Positions 1 through 7,645 of a stretch of DNA of 30,454 nucleotides are shown piece by piece. Origin of the DNA: a bacterium. GTDB lineage: Bacteria > RBG-13-66-14. Numbering within the stretch: position 1 is the stretch's first letter; every line of letters begins with the position of its first letter. The notes beneath the pieces were generated by a model, which worked only from the letters and a program-made list of their open reading frames with translations, was not told where the DNA came from and ran no database searches. A program made the position numbers and the translations under genes. The stretch lies in contig JAPLSK010000173.1 of assembly GCA_026398675.1 (NCBI GenBank), forward strand, positions 1 to 30,454, in the 5' to 3' direction.

Positions 1-1
1 G

Positions 2-1174
2 TGCGTCACGCTCTGCGACCAGCAAGGCTGGGGGGCGCTCCGTCTGGACGAGGAATTGATTCAGGCCCGGTCCGTGGACGAGCCGGGTCTGGCCGGACCG
101 CACTGCACGAGCTGCGGCCAGTGCACCCTGGTCTGCCCCTCCGGCGCCCTGGTGCCCCGCTCGGCGGTGGTACCGGTGGAGTCGGCGCTCATGGACCGGG
201 ACCGTCACTGCGTCGCGGTGCTGGAGCCGACCGCGGCGGCGGCGCTCATGAACGAGATCAAGGTGGACGCCCAGCCCCGGCTGATCGGTACGCTGGCCTC
301 CCTGGGTTTCGCCGGGGTGGTGGATTCCGCCTGGGGGGCGGACGCCTACCTCGGGGAGCTGGCGGACCGGCTGCACCGTGAAAAACCCCGCGCGGCCGTC
401 ATCTCGCCCTGCGAGGCGGTGCGGCGGTACGTCAGGCTCAATCGTCCCGAGCTGGCCGGATGGCTCCCGCCGGAGTCCGGGCCGTCCCAAGCGACCGCCG
501 TCAACTGGCGGCAGAAGGTCTCGCCCGAGCTGGGGCTCGCGCCGGGGCACTGCTATCTGGTGCAGGTGACGACGGGCACGGCCGCCAAGGAGGAGGTCCG
601 GCGCCACTCCGTGGACCGCGAGCGGGGGCTGGACGCCTCCCTCACCGTGCGGGAGCTCACCGGGCTGCTGCGGCGGTTGGGGATGACGCCGGAGACGGCC
701 AAGGCGCGGGGCTTCACCCACCTGCGCGGCTCGCGGCTGGGGACGATGCTCGGGGCGCCGGGGGCGGTGACGGACGGCCTGGCGGTCGTCTGGGCCCAGC
801 GGAGCGGCTCCGCTCCGCCCGCGCCGGGAGGCGGGTTCCTCCCCCCCGAGGAGGAGGAGCGGGAAGTCGAGTTGCCGGGAGGCGGGCCGGTCCGGGTTCT
901 CGTGGCCCACGGCGGGAGGCCGGTGAAAAACGCTCTGGACCGGGCGGTTGAATTGAGCGGGGAGAAGGGAGCGTCACGGGTTTTTCTGGAGCTTTACGCC
1001 TGCCCCGGGGGCTGCCTGGGCGGCGGCGGGATGCACCGGCTGGCCGGACCGGCCGAGCTCCAGCGGCGGTATCAGGCGCTGGTGTACCTGGCCGGCGGCG
1101 CCCAGTGCGATTACCCGCACCAGAACAAGCAACTGCGGCGCTTCCACCCCGAGCTCTTCGAGCCGATTGGGTAG
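2..1174 (+). CDS. [FeFe]-hydrogenase-like protein, 5' end outside the window
   Basis: The reading frame is already open at the window edge and ends at TAG 1172-1174, so at least 390 residues of C-terminal sequence are present. The visible part begins inside a ferredoxin-type cluster and continues with a full CxxCxxCxxxCP [4Fe-4S] motif (Cys35, 38, 41, 45 counting from base 2). The rest follows the iron-only hydrogenase large-subunit domain: an L1-like segment ISPCE (134-138), an L2-like segment ending TAAK (to 196), a GAPGAV segment matching the usual GATGGV, and a well preserved L3 motif ACPGGCLGGGG (333-343). In catalytic enzymes L1 is TSCCP and L2 is MPCxxK. Here the L1 proton-transfer cysteine is Pro136 and the L2 ligand cysteine is Gly192. 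Three of four H-cluster cysteine positions remain (137, 334, 338). It may be a sensory or electron-transfer homologue; H2 catalysis is doubtful. Family membership is confident, function is not. Confidence 0.85.
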   Translation, partial: CVTLCDQQGWGALRLDEELIQARSVDEPGLAGPHCTSCGQCTLVCPSGALVPRSAVVPVESALMDRDRHCVAVLEPTAAAALMNEIKVDAQPRLIGTLASLGFAGVVDSAWGADAYLGELADRLHREKPRAAVISPCEAVRRYVRLNRPELAGWLPPESGPSQATAVNWRQKVSPELGLAPGHCYLVQVTTGTAAKEEVRRHSVDRERGLDASLTVRELTGLLRRLGMTPETAKARGFTHLRGSRLGTMLGAPGAVTDGLAVVWAQRSGSAPPAPGGGFLPPEEEEREVELPGGGPVRVLVAHGGRPVKNALDRAVELSGEKGASRVFLELYACPGGCLGGGGMHRLAGPAELQRRYQALVYLAGGAQCDYPHQNKQLRRFHPELFEPIG

Positions 1175-1186
1175 CGTCCCATCCCC

Positions 1187-1355
1187 CCTTGGGGGGAGGC
1201 TCGCCTACGGGCTGGGGAGGGGGGTTCCTATTCCCCCTCTCCCTTTCAGGGAGAGGGCCGGGGTGAGGGTCGAGGTTGGGAAAGTTTTTCCCTCTCCCCG
1301 TGGGAGCGGCGCGCCGGCGCGCCGACGGGCCGGGGGGAGGGCTGGGGTGAGGGGT
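1187..1355. repeat. Three degenerate copies of a C-rich/G-rich inverted repeat
   Basis: Three successive units share the pattern pyrimidine-rich arm, short loop, purine-rich arm, then GGGTGAGGG-like sequence: about 1187-1230, 1231-1270 and 1289-1355. The clearest is the perfect 10-bp stem CCCTCTCCCT/AGGGAGAGGG at 1235-1257 with loop TTC. The third unit carries two tandem copies of the 8-base palindrome GGCGCGCC (1308-1323) in its loop. The structure is directly visible. The idea that it is a dispersed REP/MITE-like element is inference from its form and intergenic position. Confidence 0.7.
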
Positions 1356-1361
1356 GCATGT

Positions 1362-1393
1362 CGTAGGGGCCGACCTTCAGGTCGGCCCCTACG
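1362..1393. repeat. Perfect 15-bp inverted repeat with a 2-base loop
   Basis: Arms CGTAGGGGCCGACCT (1362-1376) and its exact reverse complement (1379-1393) flank the dinucleotide TC. There is no T-run on either side, so it does not look like a Rho-independent terminator. It belongs to the palindrome cluster between the hydrogenase-like gene and the CsgG-like gene. Confidence 0.85.
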
Positions 1394-1420
1394 AGGTTAG
1401 TGCATAATCTTAATCGAACT

Positions 1421-1486
1421 CGTAGGGCGGGGATTCTATCCCCGCCGAGACAGCTAACGGCGGCCCGCAGAGGGGCCGCCCTACGC
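1421..1486. repeat. Nested palindrome: an outer stem enclosing two hairpins
   Basis: The outer arms CGTAGGGCGG (1421-1430) and CCGCCCTACG (1477-1486) are exact reverse complements. Inside or overlapping them are the stems GGCGGGGAT/ATCCCCGCC (1426-1446) and GGCGGCCC/GGGCCGCC (1459-1480). A further half-related GGCGGCCC...GGGCCGCC pair lies at about 1549-1585. The terminal CGTAGGG is shared with the palindrome at 1362-1393, which suggests one repeat family. Confidence 0.75.
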
Positions 1487-1622
1487 TGTAATTCTCTGGC
1501 TGGTGCGGCGGTTCAAGCGCCAACAGCCCTGACCTCGTTTTGATGGACGGCGGCCCGTAGAGGATTCGTCCTGCGGGGCCGCCCTGTATATCTTTGTCGC
1601 CGGGGAACCCCCGGCGGTTTGA

Positions 1623-1631
1623 TGCTATAAT
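1623..1631 (+). promoter_or_regulatory. Extended -10 promoter element upstream of the CsgG-like gene
   Basis: TGCTATAAT at 1623-1631 is a perfect TGnTATAAT element. No good -35 box stands 17 bases upstream, as is common for extended -10 promoters. It lies 22 bases before the ATG at 1654, so the leader would be about 15 nt long and consist mostly of the GGAGG ribosome site. Confidence 0.6.
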
Positions 1632-1653
1632 TGGCGGACCGAAGGAGGTCTAG

Positions 1654-2511
1654 ATGCGCGGAGCGGCCCTTTCCCTTCTGTTCGCCGCCGGATTGGCGGT
1701 CGCCGCCGAGCCCGTGACACTGGCCGTGACGGACTTCCAGCCTTTAGGCGTTTTCCCCGACCAGGCCCAGGCGGTGGCGGAGATTATCCGGACCGAGCTC
1801 GTGGGGCTCCCCGGTGTGCGGGTCATCGAGCGGTCGCAGCTGGCGCGGGTGATCGAGGAGTGGTCTCTCACTACGGCGGGGATGACGGCCGGCGAGGCCG
1901 CCGAGTTGGGCGCGTTGACCGGCGCCGATTACATCGCCGTGGGGTCTCTTTCCGCCTTGGGCGAGACGTACACCCTGGCGGTCCGCCTGGTGGACGTGAA
2001 ATCATCCGAGGCGGTCCTGGGAGAGACGGTGACGGTGGGGACGACGGCCGAGCTCCCCTGGGCCTGCCGGGACCTGGCCAAGGCCCTGGCCGGGGCGATT
2101 GGCGCCGAGTCGGGCGCGGTGCAACCGACGGTCGCGGAACCTGTAGTGGAGCCGACGACGCGCCCGCCCGAGGTCGTCTCGCTCGACTTCTACCGCCACG
2201 GCGATTACTCCGCCCCCGCGGTGGGCTTCATTCAGGCCGAAACCGAGATGGTCGTGTGGGTTCTCAAGCTCGGGCGAGAGAAGGCCGGTCCCGAGGAGGT
2301 CCACGAGGTCACCGTGGTCTGGACCACCCCGGACGGTGAGGTGCGGTGGGAGGAGGTGCGTCCCGCCGTTTTCGACGAGGGGCGGAACTCCCTGCGCGTC
2401 ATCGGGGGCAAGGGCTACACCGAAGCCGGCATCTGGCAGGCCGGTGAGTGGAGCGTGCAGGTGAAGCTCGACGGTGCCGAGGCCGCCTCGGGGGGCTTCA
2501 CCGTGGAGTGA
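1654..2511 (+). CDS. Secreted CsgG-like protein
   Basis: A 285-residue protein with a typical N-terminal signal peptide (about residues 1-18, ending A-V-A-A). There is no lipobox cysteine, so it is predicted to be periplasmic or exported rather than a lipoprotein. Residues about 20-150 have the features of the CsgG/FlgO-type fold: the strand LAVTDFQPLG, then an amphipathic helix, then VRVIERSQLARVIEE, GADYIAVGSL and TYTLAVRLVDV. In that family such proteins form outer-membrane export pores or related assemblies. The C-terminal 110 residues form a separate domain that looks beta-rich and is not recognised. The start is ATG 1654 behind a strong GAAGGAGG. It resembles the protein at 25556-26194. 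A CsgG-like fold is likely; the specific role is unknown. Confidence 0.75.
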   Translation: MRGAALSLLFAAGLAVAAEPVTLAVTDFQPLGVFPDQAQAVAEIIRTELVGLPGVRVIERSQLARVIEEWSLTTAGMTAGEAAELGALTGADYIAVGSLSALGETYTLAVRLVDVKSSEAVLGETVTVGTTAELPWACRDLAKALAGAIGAESGAVQPTVAEPVVEPTTRPPEVVSLDFYRHGDYSAPAVGFIQAETEMVVWVLKLGREKAGPEEVHEVTVVWTTPDGEVRWEEVRPAVFDEGRNSLRVIGGKGYTEAGIWQAGEWSVQVKLDGAEAASGGFTVE

Positions 2512-2548
2512 CATTCCGATGACCGGTCCGGGGGGCCTCCCGTCCGCG

Positions 2549-2557
2549 TGTTATAAT
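2549..2557 (+). promoter_or_regulatory. Extended -10 promoter for the histidine-degradation gene run
   Basis: TGTTATAAT at 2549-2557 matches TGnTATAAT exactly and has no evident -35 partner. It lies 70 bases before the ATG of the formimidoyltransferase gene. The leader between them contains a potential hairpin (CGTCGC/GGCGACG, about 2574-2597) just before the AGGAGG site at 2613-2618. Confidence 0.6.
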
Positions 2558-2626
2558 GCTGATTTGTGGCTGCGTCGTCGCGGAAACCGGCGACGGGAAT
2601 GCTACTGGTGCTAGGAGGGGTCGTAA

Positions 2627-3598
2627 ATGGCGGCGCTGATCGAATGGGTCCCCAACATCAGCGAGGGCCGGCGGGGCGATGTGGTCAAGGCCTGCGTCGA
2701 GCCCTTGAAGTCCATCGAGGGAGTCAAGCTCCTCGACTACTCCTCCGACCCGGATCACAATCGCTCGGTCATCACCTGCGTGGGCGATCCGAAGGGGCTC
2801 AAAGAGGCTACACTGGCTCTCTACGCCAGGGCCGTCGAGCTCATAGACATGAATCAGCACTCGGGCGAGCACTCGCGCATCGGCGCGGTGGACGTCTGCC
2901 CCTACGTTCCGGTGCGCGACGCGCAGATGTCGGACTGCGACGCCCTGGCCAAGGAATGCGCCCGGGCCGTGGCGGAAAAGTTCAATCTGCCGGTGTACCT
3001 CTACCGCGAATCGGCGACGGCCCCGCACCGCCAGAGCCAATCCGACATCCGCAAGGGTGAGTACGAGGGCCTGTCCGCGAAGCTGCGGGATCCCCTGTGG
3101 AAGCCCGATTTCGGTCCGGACAAGCCGCACCCCACTGCCGGCGCGACCATCATAGGTGCCCGGCCCTTCCTCATCGCCTTCAACGTCAACCTGGGAACCA
3201 CCGACGTCGGGATAGGCAAGCGCATCGCCAAGGCCATCCGCGGCTCCTCGGGCGGCTTCATCAACATCCAGGGGGCGGGCTTCTACCTGGAGGACCATGA
3301 GGAGGGTCCCGTCGCCATCAAGAGCTACGACGAGCACGGCGCCATGGTCACCCACCAGGGCTCTTTCGCTCGGAAGACGGGCATGGTCCAAATCTCGATG
3401 AATTTCCTGGACTACACCAAGACCCCGCTCTTCCGCGTCGTGGAGACCATCCGGCGCGAGGCGGCCCGCTACGGCGTCCCCATCATCCAAACCGAGTTGG
3501 TCGGCCTGGCCCCCGCCGACGCCTTCATAGATTCCGCCAAGTGGTACATGCAGGTGGACAACCTGAAAAACACCCAGATAATTGACTTCCAAATCTGA
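2627..3598 (+). CDS. Glutamate formimidoyltransferase
   Basis: A 323-residue protein matching the formiminotransferase half of animal FTCD. It transfers the formimino group of N-formimino-L-glutamate to tetrahydrofolate, a late step in histidine degradation, in the cytoplasm. Diagnostic segments are WVPNISEGRR at residues 7-16, the GEHSRIGAVDVCPYVPV block (80-96) holding His82, which coincides with the catalytic His82 of the mammalian enzyme, and the PTAGATIIGARPFLIAFNVNL block that links the N- and C-terminal subdomains. Length is normal for a standalone bacterial enzyme. ATG 2627 follows AGGAGGGG at good spacing. The next gene starts 4 bases after the stop and is hutI, and the cyclodeaminase partner is two genes downstream, so the context fully agrees with the call. 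Confidence 0.95.
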   Translation: MAALIEWVPNISEGRRGDVVKACVEPLKSIEGVKLLDYSSDPDHNRSVITCVGDPKGLKEATLALYARAVELIDMNQHSGEHSRIGAVDVCPYVPVRDAQMSDCDALAKECARAVAEKFNLPVYLYRESATAPHRQSQSDIRKGEYEGLSAKLRDPLWKPDFGPDKPHPTAGATIIGARPFLIAFNVNLGTTDVGIGKRIAKAIRGSSGGFINIQGAGFYLEDHEEGPVAIKSYDEHGAMVTHQGSFARKTGMVQISMNFLDYTKTPLFRVVETIRREAARYGVPIIQTELVGLAPADAFIDSAKWYMQVDNLKNTQIIDFQI

Positions 3599-3602
3599 TT
3601 CC

Positions 3603-4949
3603 ATGAACCCACCCAAGCCACCCTTGGTGACCGTCCGGGACGACGGGTATCCCGACCTGATCGTCCACAACGCCTCGCTGGTCCTGACCTGCGCGGGGAA
3701 GGGACCCCGGCGGGGACCGGAGCAGGACGAGCTCCACGCCGTCCCCGATGGGGCCGTGGCCGTCACCGGCAGCCGGATAACGGCCGTGGGCCCCGTGGCC
3801 GATATCATGCAGATGGGCGGGGCTCCCACCACCCTCCTCGACGCCCGGGGCGGGATGGTGATGCCGGGTATGGTGGACTCCCACACCCACCCGGTGTACG
3901 GAGGTAACCGGGCCGACGAGTTCCTGAAGCGGCTGGCCGGCGCGAGTTACGAGGAGCTGCACGCCGCCGGCGGCGGAATCCAGGCCACCGTGGACGCCAC
4001 CCGGAAGATGCGCGTGGCCGACCTCGTCGAGAGCGCCCGAGGGCGGCTGTGGAACATGTTCTTCGCCGGGGTGACCACCTTCGAGGCCAAGTCGGGCTAC
4101 GGTCTCTCCGTGGCCGGCGAGATGACCGTGCTCCAAGCCATCCACGAGCTCGACGCCGAGGGCCCCTGGGAACTGGTGCCGACCTTCCTCGGCGCCCACG
4201 CCCTGCCCCGAGAGTACGCCGACGACCGCGCGGGTTACGTGGACCTGGTCTGCGAGAAGATGATCCCCAAGGTGGCTGCGCTGGAGCTAGCCGATTTCTG
4301 CGATGTCTTCTGCGAGCGGGGCGCCTTCACCGTGGAGGAGAGCCGCCGCATCCTTCAGGCGGGCCTGGCGCAAGGCCTGGAGCCTAAGGTGCACGCCGAC
4401 GAGCTCTCCCACTCGGGGGGCACCCGGCTCGGGATCGAGCTCGGCGCCCGCAGCGTGGATCACCTTCCCTTCGTGAGCGACGAGGATATAGCGCTCCTGG
4501 GTCAGAGCAAGACCGCGGCCGTCCTTTTGCCCGCGACCACCTTCTTCCTATTCCAGGACCGGTACGCGCCGGGGCGCAGGCTGGTGGATGCCGGGGCCGT
4601 CGTCGCCCTGGCCTCGGACCACAACCCCGGCTCCTCCCACACCCTTTCCATGGGGCGGGTCATCGAGCTCGGGGTGATGCGGTGCGGCCTGACGGTGCGC
4701 GAGGCGCTCAACGCCGTCACGGTGAACGCCGCCTACGCCTTGGGCCGTGAGAAAGAGTTGGGCAGCCTCGAACCGGGCAAGCAGGCCGATCTCATCATCC
4801 TGAACGTGAGCACGCCCGAGGAGCTCATCTACGCCTGGGGCGTCAACCACGTGGTCGCCGTCATCAAGCGGGGTAGGCTGATAGACCGGCGCCGGCAGCC
4901 CAACGACAGCCGGCCCAAGAAACAACGCTTTTCCGACCTGTTCAGTTGA
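3603..4949 (+). CDS. hutI: Imidazolonepropionase
   Basis: A 448-residue amidohydrolase-superfamily enzyme that opens 4-imidazolone-5-propionate to N-formimino-L-glutamate, the substrate of the formimidoyltransferase encoded just upstream. The metal site is clear: DSHTH (His94, His96), HADE (His264) and SDHNPG (Asp339), with spacings almost identical to the Bacillus enzyme. The segments FEAKSGYGLS and FLGAHALPREY are also HutI hallmarks. I place the start at ATG 3603. An in-frame TTG at 3582 would overlap the previous gene by 17 bases. Neither has a strong ribosome site, so translation is probably coupled to the upstream gene. hutH and hutU are not in the window. Confidence 0.95.
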   Translation: MNPPKPPLVTVRDDGYPDLIVHNASLVLTCAGKGPRRGPEQDELHAVPDGAVAVTGSRITAVGPVADIMQMGGAPTTLLDARGGMVMPGMVDSHTHPVYGGNRADEFLKRLAGASYEELHAAGGGIQATVDATRKMRVADLVESARGRLWNMFFAGVTTFEAKSGYGLSVAGEMTVLQAIHELDAEGPWELVPTFLGAHALPREYADDRAGYVDLVCEKMIPKVAALELADFCDVFCERGAFTVEESRRILQAGLAQGLEPKVHADELSHSGGTRLGIELGARSVDHLPFVSDEDIALLGQSKTAAVLLPATTFFLFQDRYAPGRRLVDAGAVVALASDHNPGSSHTLSMGRVIELGVMRCGLTVREALNAVTVNAAYALGREKELGSLEPGKQADLIILNVSTPEELIYAWGVNHVVAVIKRGRLIDRRRQPNDSRPKKQRFSDLFS

Positions 4950-5009
4950 CCGATACCGAGCGGTCTGCGTGGGCGCTCCCCATCCCCCCGTTACGCGAAG
5001 GAGCGACGG

Positions 5010-5633
5010 ATGCTGACGGACCTCACCATCACGGACTTCCTGAAAAAGCTCGGCAGCCAGGAACCGGCCCCTGGGGGAGGTTCCTCGGCGGCTTTGGCGG
5101 CCAGCCTGGGGGCGAACCTCCTCTCCATGGTCTGCCAGTTGACCGCGGGGAAGAAGGGTTACGAGGAGTACTGGGACGAGTGCAAGGGGGAGAACGCCGG
5201 GATTGCCGAGACCGCCGACCGGCTCCGTGTGCTGATTGACGAGGACACCGAGGCGTTCAACGCCCTGATGGCCTCCTTCAAGCTGCCCAAGGAGAGTCCC
5301 GAGGAGATGAAGGCCCGCAATAAGGAGATTCAGAAGTGCACGAAGCGGGCCATCGAGGTGCCCCTCGAGGTGGCCCGGCTGAGCCGCCGCCTTCTCACCA
5401 AGGCGCCCCGGATGGCGCTCATCGGGAACCAGAACGCCATCAGCGACATCGGGGTAGGCGCGCTGCTTTTGACCGTCGGAATAAACGGGGCGATTCTCAA
5501 CGTGGAGATAAACCTCGGCGGAATCAAGGACGAGGGGTTCGTGCGAGAGATGAGGGACGCTATCAAGAACCTCCTCGAGGGGGTTCCCACCGATCTCAAC
5601 GCCGCCATGGCCAAGGTTCACGAGCGGCTCTAG
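5010..5633 (+). CDS. fchA: Formimidoyl-THF cyclodeaminase (FTCD C-terminal type)
   Basis: A 207-residue, mostly helical protein of the cyclodeaminase/cyclohydrolase family. It converts 5-formimidoyl-THF to 5,10-methenyl-THF and ammonia, completing transfer of the histidine formimino carbon to the folate pool. Family marks are the N-terminal APGGGSSAALAASLGANL loop (residues about 20-37), the DEDTEAFNALM segment, and the central ALIGNQNAISDIGVGALLL block. The ATG is preceded by GAAGGAGCGACGG, a good ribosome site. The enzyme is separate here, while animals fuse it to the transferase. A 60-base gap separates it from hutI. It releases ammonia in a window that also encodes glutamine synthetase and an ammonia-dependent asparagine synthetase, which may be coincidental. 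Confidence 0.92.
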   Translation: MLTDLTITDFLKKLGSQEPAPGGGSSAALAASLGANLLSMVCQLTAGKKGYEEYWDECKGENAGIAETADRLRVLIDEDTEAFNALMASFKLPKESPEEMKARNKEIQKCTKRAIEVPLEVARLSRRLLTKAPRMALIGNQNAISDIGVGALLLTVGINGAILNVEINLGGIKDEGFVREMRDAIKNLLEGVPTDLNAAMAKVHERL

Positions 5634-5639
5634 GTCCAG

Positions 5640-6287
5640 TTGCGCGAGCTAATCCTCTTACGACACGCCGAAACGGTGGCCAACGAGCGGGGTATCCTCC
5701 AGGGTCGGACGGACTACCCCCTTTCCGCGCGCGGCGTCCGGCAGGCCCGGGCCCTGGCCAACGTGCTGGTAAATCTCGGCGTTGACGCAGTTTACGCCTC
5801 GCCGGCCGGGAGGGTGGCGGCGACGCTGGCCCCCGCCTTCGAGCGGGGATTTCTACGTCCCGTGATACTCCCCGAGTTGGACGAGATAGACCTGGGAGCG
5901 TCGGCGAACCTGACATACGGCGACTTTCAGGCGCGGTCTCTACCCGAGATAGACCTTGATGTGTACCGCCGGGGAGAGTACCGCTTCCCGGGGGGCGAAT
6001 CCCGTCGGGACCTGTTCGATCGGGCCTCGGTCGCGGCGGAAAAGATTGTCGGCGAGGGGTGGACCCGGGCCCTCGTCGCCGCCCACGGGGGCATCCTCTC
6101 CCAGTTCATCGCCAGGGTTCTGGGCGTCCCTTTCGACGGCTGGGTCAGGTTTAGTCTGGACAACGCCTCCCTCGCCAAGGTCGTTTGGCCCGATGAGCGC
6201 CCCAGCCTCGCTTTTTTCAACGACCGCGAGCATCTTCCCCCCGAGCTCCGCTCGGACCCCTTCCCACCCCTCTTCCCTAAAGGTTGA
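5640..6287 (+). CDS. Histidine phosphatase (phosphoglycerate mutase-like)
   Basis: A 215-residue histidine-phosphatase superfamily protein. The LRHAET signature near the N terminus (His9 as phospho-acceptor) and the second histidine in LVAAHGG near residue 150 are both present. PGGESRRDLFDRA in the middle resembles cofactor-dependent phosphoglycerate mutases and alpha-ribazole or other small-molecule phosphatases. Substrate cannot be decided from sequence. The most likely start is TTG 5640, six bases after the cyclodeaminase stop, because the RHG motif begins at the sixth or seventh residue and no ATG precedes it. The stop TGA (6285-6287) overlaps the TTG of the next gene as TTGA. Confidence 0.85.
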   Translation: MRELILLRHAETVANERGILQGRTDYPLSARGVRQARALANVLVNLGVDAVYASPAGRVAATLAPAFERGFLRPVILPELDEIDLGASANLTYGDFQARSLPEIDLDVYRRGEYRFPGGESRRDLFDRASVAAEKIVGEGWTRALVAAHGGILSQFIARVLGVPFDGWVRFSLDNASLAKVVWPDERPSLAFFNDREHLPPELRSDPFPPLFPKG

Positions 6288-7645
6288 ACGTGGAGTTCGA
6301 CCGCGGGCAGCTCAAGCGCGATCTCAACCTCTGCACCTGGGAAGGCTGCCTGGCCCAGTTCCACTCCTCCATAGTCGCCGGCGTCGTCCTGACCGGGTTC
6401 GCCATCAAGCTGGGGGCCGACGAGCTTCTGCTCGGCCTTTTGGGCTCCCTGCCCTTTCTGTTCCGGCCCCTCCAGCTCTTCTCGGCCTACCTCATCTCCC
6501 GGGGCGTGCGGCACCGGCCGATTTTCATCTGGACCTCCGTCGTGCACCGGATAACGTGGGTCGTTCCGGCGGTGCTCCTCTTCCTGCCCATGGACTCGGG
6601 CTCCCGCCTCACGCTTCTCCTCTTCACCGCGGCCGTCAGCTACGCCTTTGCGGCGCCCCTGGAAAACGCCTGGGTTTCCTGGTCCGCCGATTTCGTCCCG
6701 GTCACCATCCGGGGGAGGTACTTCGGCACCCGCAACATCTTCACCGGGGCCACGGGGGTCGCGGCCGGTCTGGGCGCCGCGGGGCTCGTGGACCTTTTGG
6801 GTGAGGGCAACCTCGCCCTCGGGCACCTCATCGTTTTCGGCGCCGCGGTGGTGGCCGGCTCCCTGAGCGTCTACCTCCTCTCCATCTACCCGCCCTCCCC
6901 ACGGATGAATCGGAACGAGTTCAACATCTTACAGGGGCTGCGGGACGCCGTGGACAACGACAATCTGCGGCGGTTCCTCTTCGCCCTCGTGTGCTGGAAC
7001 TTCGCCATCGGCATCGGCGGCCCATTCTTTCTGCCACACGCCCTGAACTACCTCCGGTTTTCCTATACCACCATCCAGCTGTACGGCGTCATCGTGACGG
7101 TGGCGGTCCTGGTCACCAACCGGTTCTGGGGCCGGGCGATGGACCGCTTCGGTGCCCGGGCGGTCCTGGCGACCTGCGGGGTCGTGCTGGGTCTCTTCCC
7201 GCTGGTCTGGAGCGCGACCGGACCGGGTTTCAGTTGGCCCGTGTGGCCCGAGGCTGTCCTGTCGGGGGCGTTCTGGTCGGCGATGAACCTGGCGGTCTTC
7301 GCCGCTCCACTGGCCATCGCGACGAAGAAGAGCCGTCCCTACGCTATCGCCCTGGTGGCGGTGCTCTCCGGCCTGGCGTATTTCGGAGGTTCGATGACGG
7401 GCGGCGCCGTGGCGAAGGTGATCGGCGGCACCGTGCCCCTCGCCGGCGGCTGGCCCACCGGGTATCAGCTCGTCTTCGTCATCTCCGGCGTTCTTCGCGT
7501 GGCGGCGGCCCTCCTCTTCCTGCGGATGAGCAAGAGGACGGATAGCTACGTCCAACCACTGGTGTCCCATTTGGGGGAGACCGGGTTCAAGCGTCCGGTC
7601 AACTGGATTCGCGGTCTTTTCCGCCTAAATTCAGGGCGCGGTTGA
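6284..7645 (+). CDS. MFS-type membrane transporter
   Basis: About 450 residues with roughly twelve hydrophobic spans, in two halves of six separated by a polar stretch near residues 205-230. The segment VPVTIRGRYFGTRN between the fourth and fifth spans resembles the cytoplasmic loop motif of the major facilitator superfamily. A short charged N terminus precedes the first span. Start is probably TTG 6284, overlapping the previous stop (TTGA); GTG 6290 is an in-frame alternative. Position after the histidine-degradation genes could mean uptake of histidine, urocanate or a related compound, but nothing in the sequence identifies the substrate. Confidence 0.8.
   Translation: MNVEFDRGQLKRDLNLCTWEGCLAQFHSSIVAGVVLTGFAIKLGADELLLGLLGSLPFLFRPLQLFSAYLISRGVRHRPIFIWTSVVHRITWVVPAVLLFLPMDSGSRLTLLLFTAAVSYAFAAPLENAWVSWSADFVPVTIRGRYFGTRNIFTGATGVAAGLGAAGLVDLLGEGNLALGHLIVFGAAVVAGSLSVYLLSIYPPSPRMNRNEFNILQGLRDAVDNDNLRRFLFALVCWNFAIGIGGPFFLPHALNYLRFSYTTIQLYGVIVTVAVLVTNRFWGRAMDRFGARAVLATCGVVLGLFPLVWSATGPGFSWPVWPEAVLSGAFWSAMNLAVFAAPLAIATKKSRPYAIALVAVLSGLAYFGGSMTGGAVAKVIGGTVPLAGGWPTGYQLVFVISGVLRVAAALLFLRMSKRTDSYVQPLVSHLGETGFKRPVNWIRGLFRLNSGRG

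Larger units (their letters stand above)
1175..1653. other. 479-base gene-free region made of palindromic repeats plus a promoter
   Basis: No convincing coding frame is present. The first two thirds consist of the three types of inverted repeat listed separately. The end carries an extended -10 promoter and a Shine-Dalgarno site for the gene starting at 1654. No tRNA or other RNA gene is recognised here. Confidence 0.7.

Noticed and set aside
1860..2514. Long open frames on both strands overlapping the CsgG-like gene
   Set aside because: They are shadows in GC-rich DNA: residues are mainly Gly, Arg and Pro, no ribosome site is present, and the gene at 1654 has a signal peptide and a strong start.
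2498..3886. 462-codon open frame antisense to the formimidoyltransferase and hutI genes
   Set aside because: The opposite strand encodes two unmistakable enzymes. The antisense frame has no domain, promoter or ribosome site.
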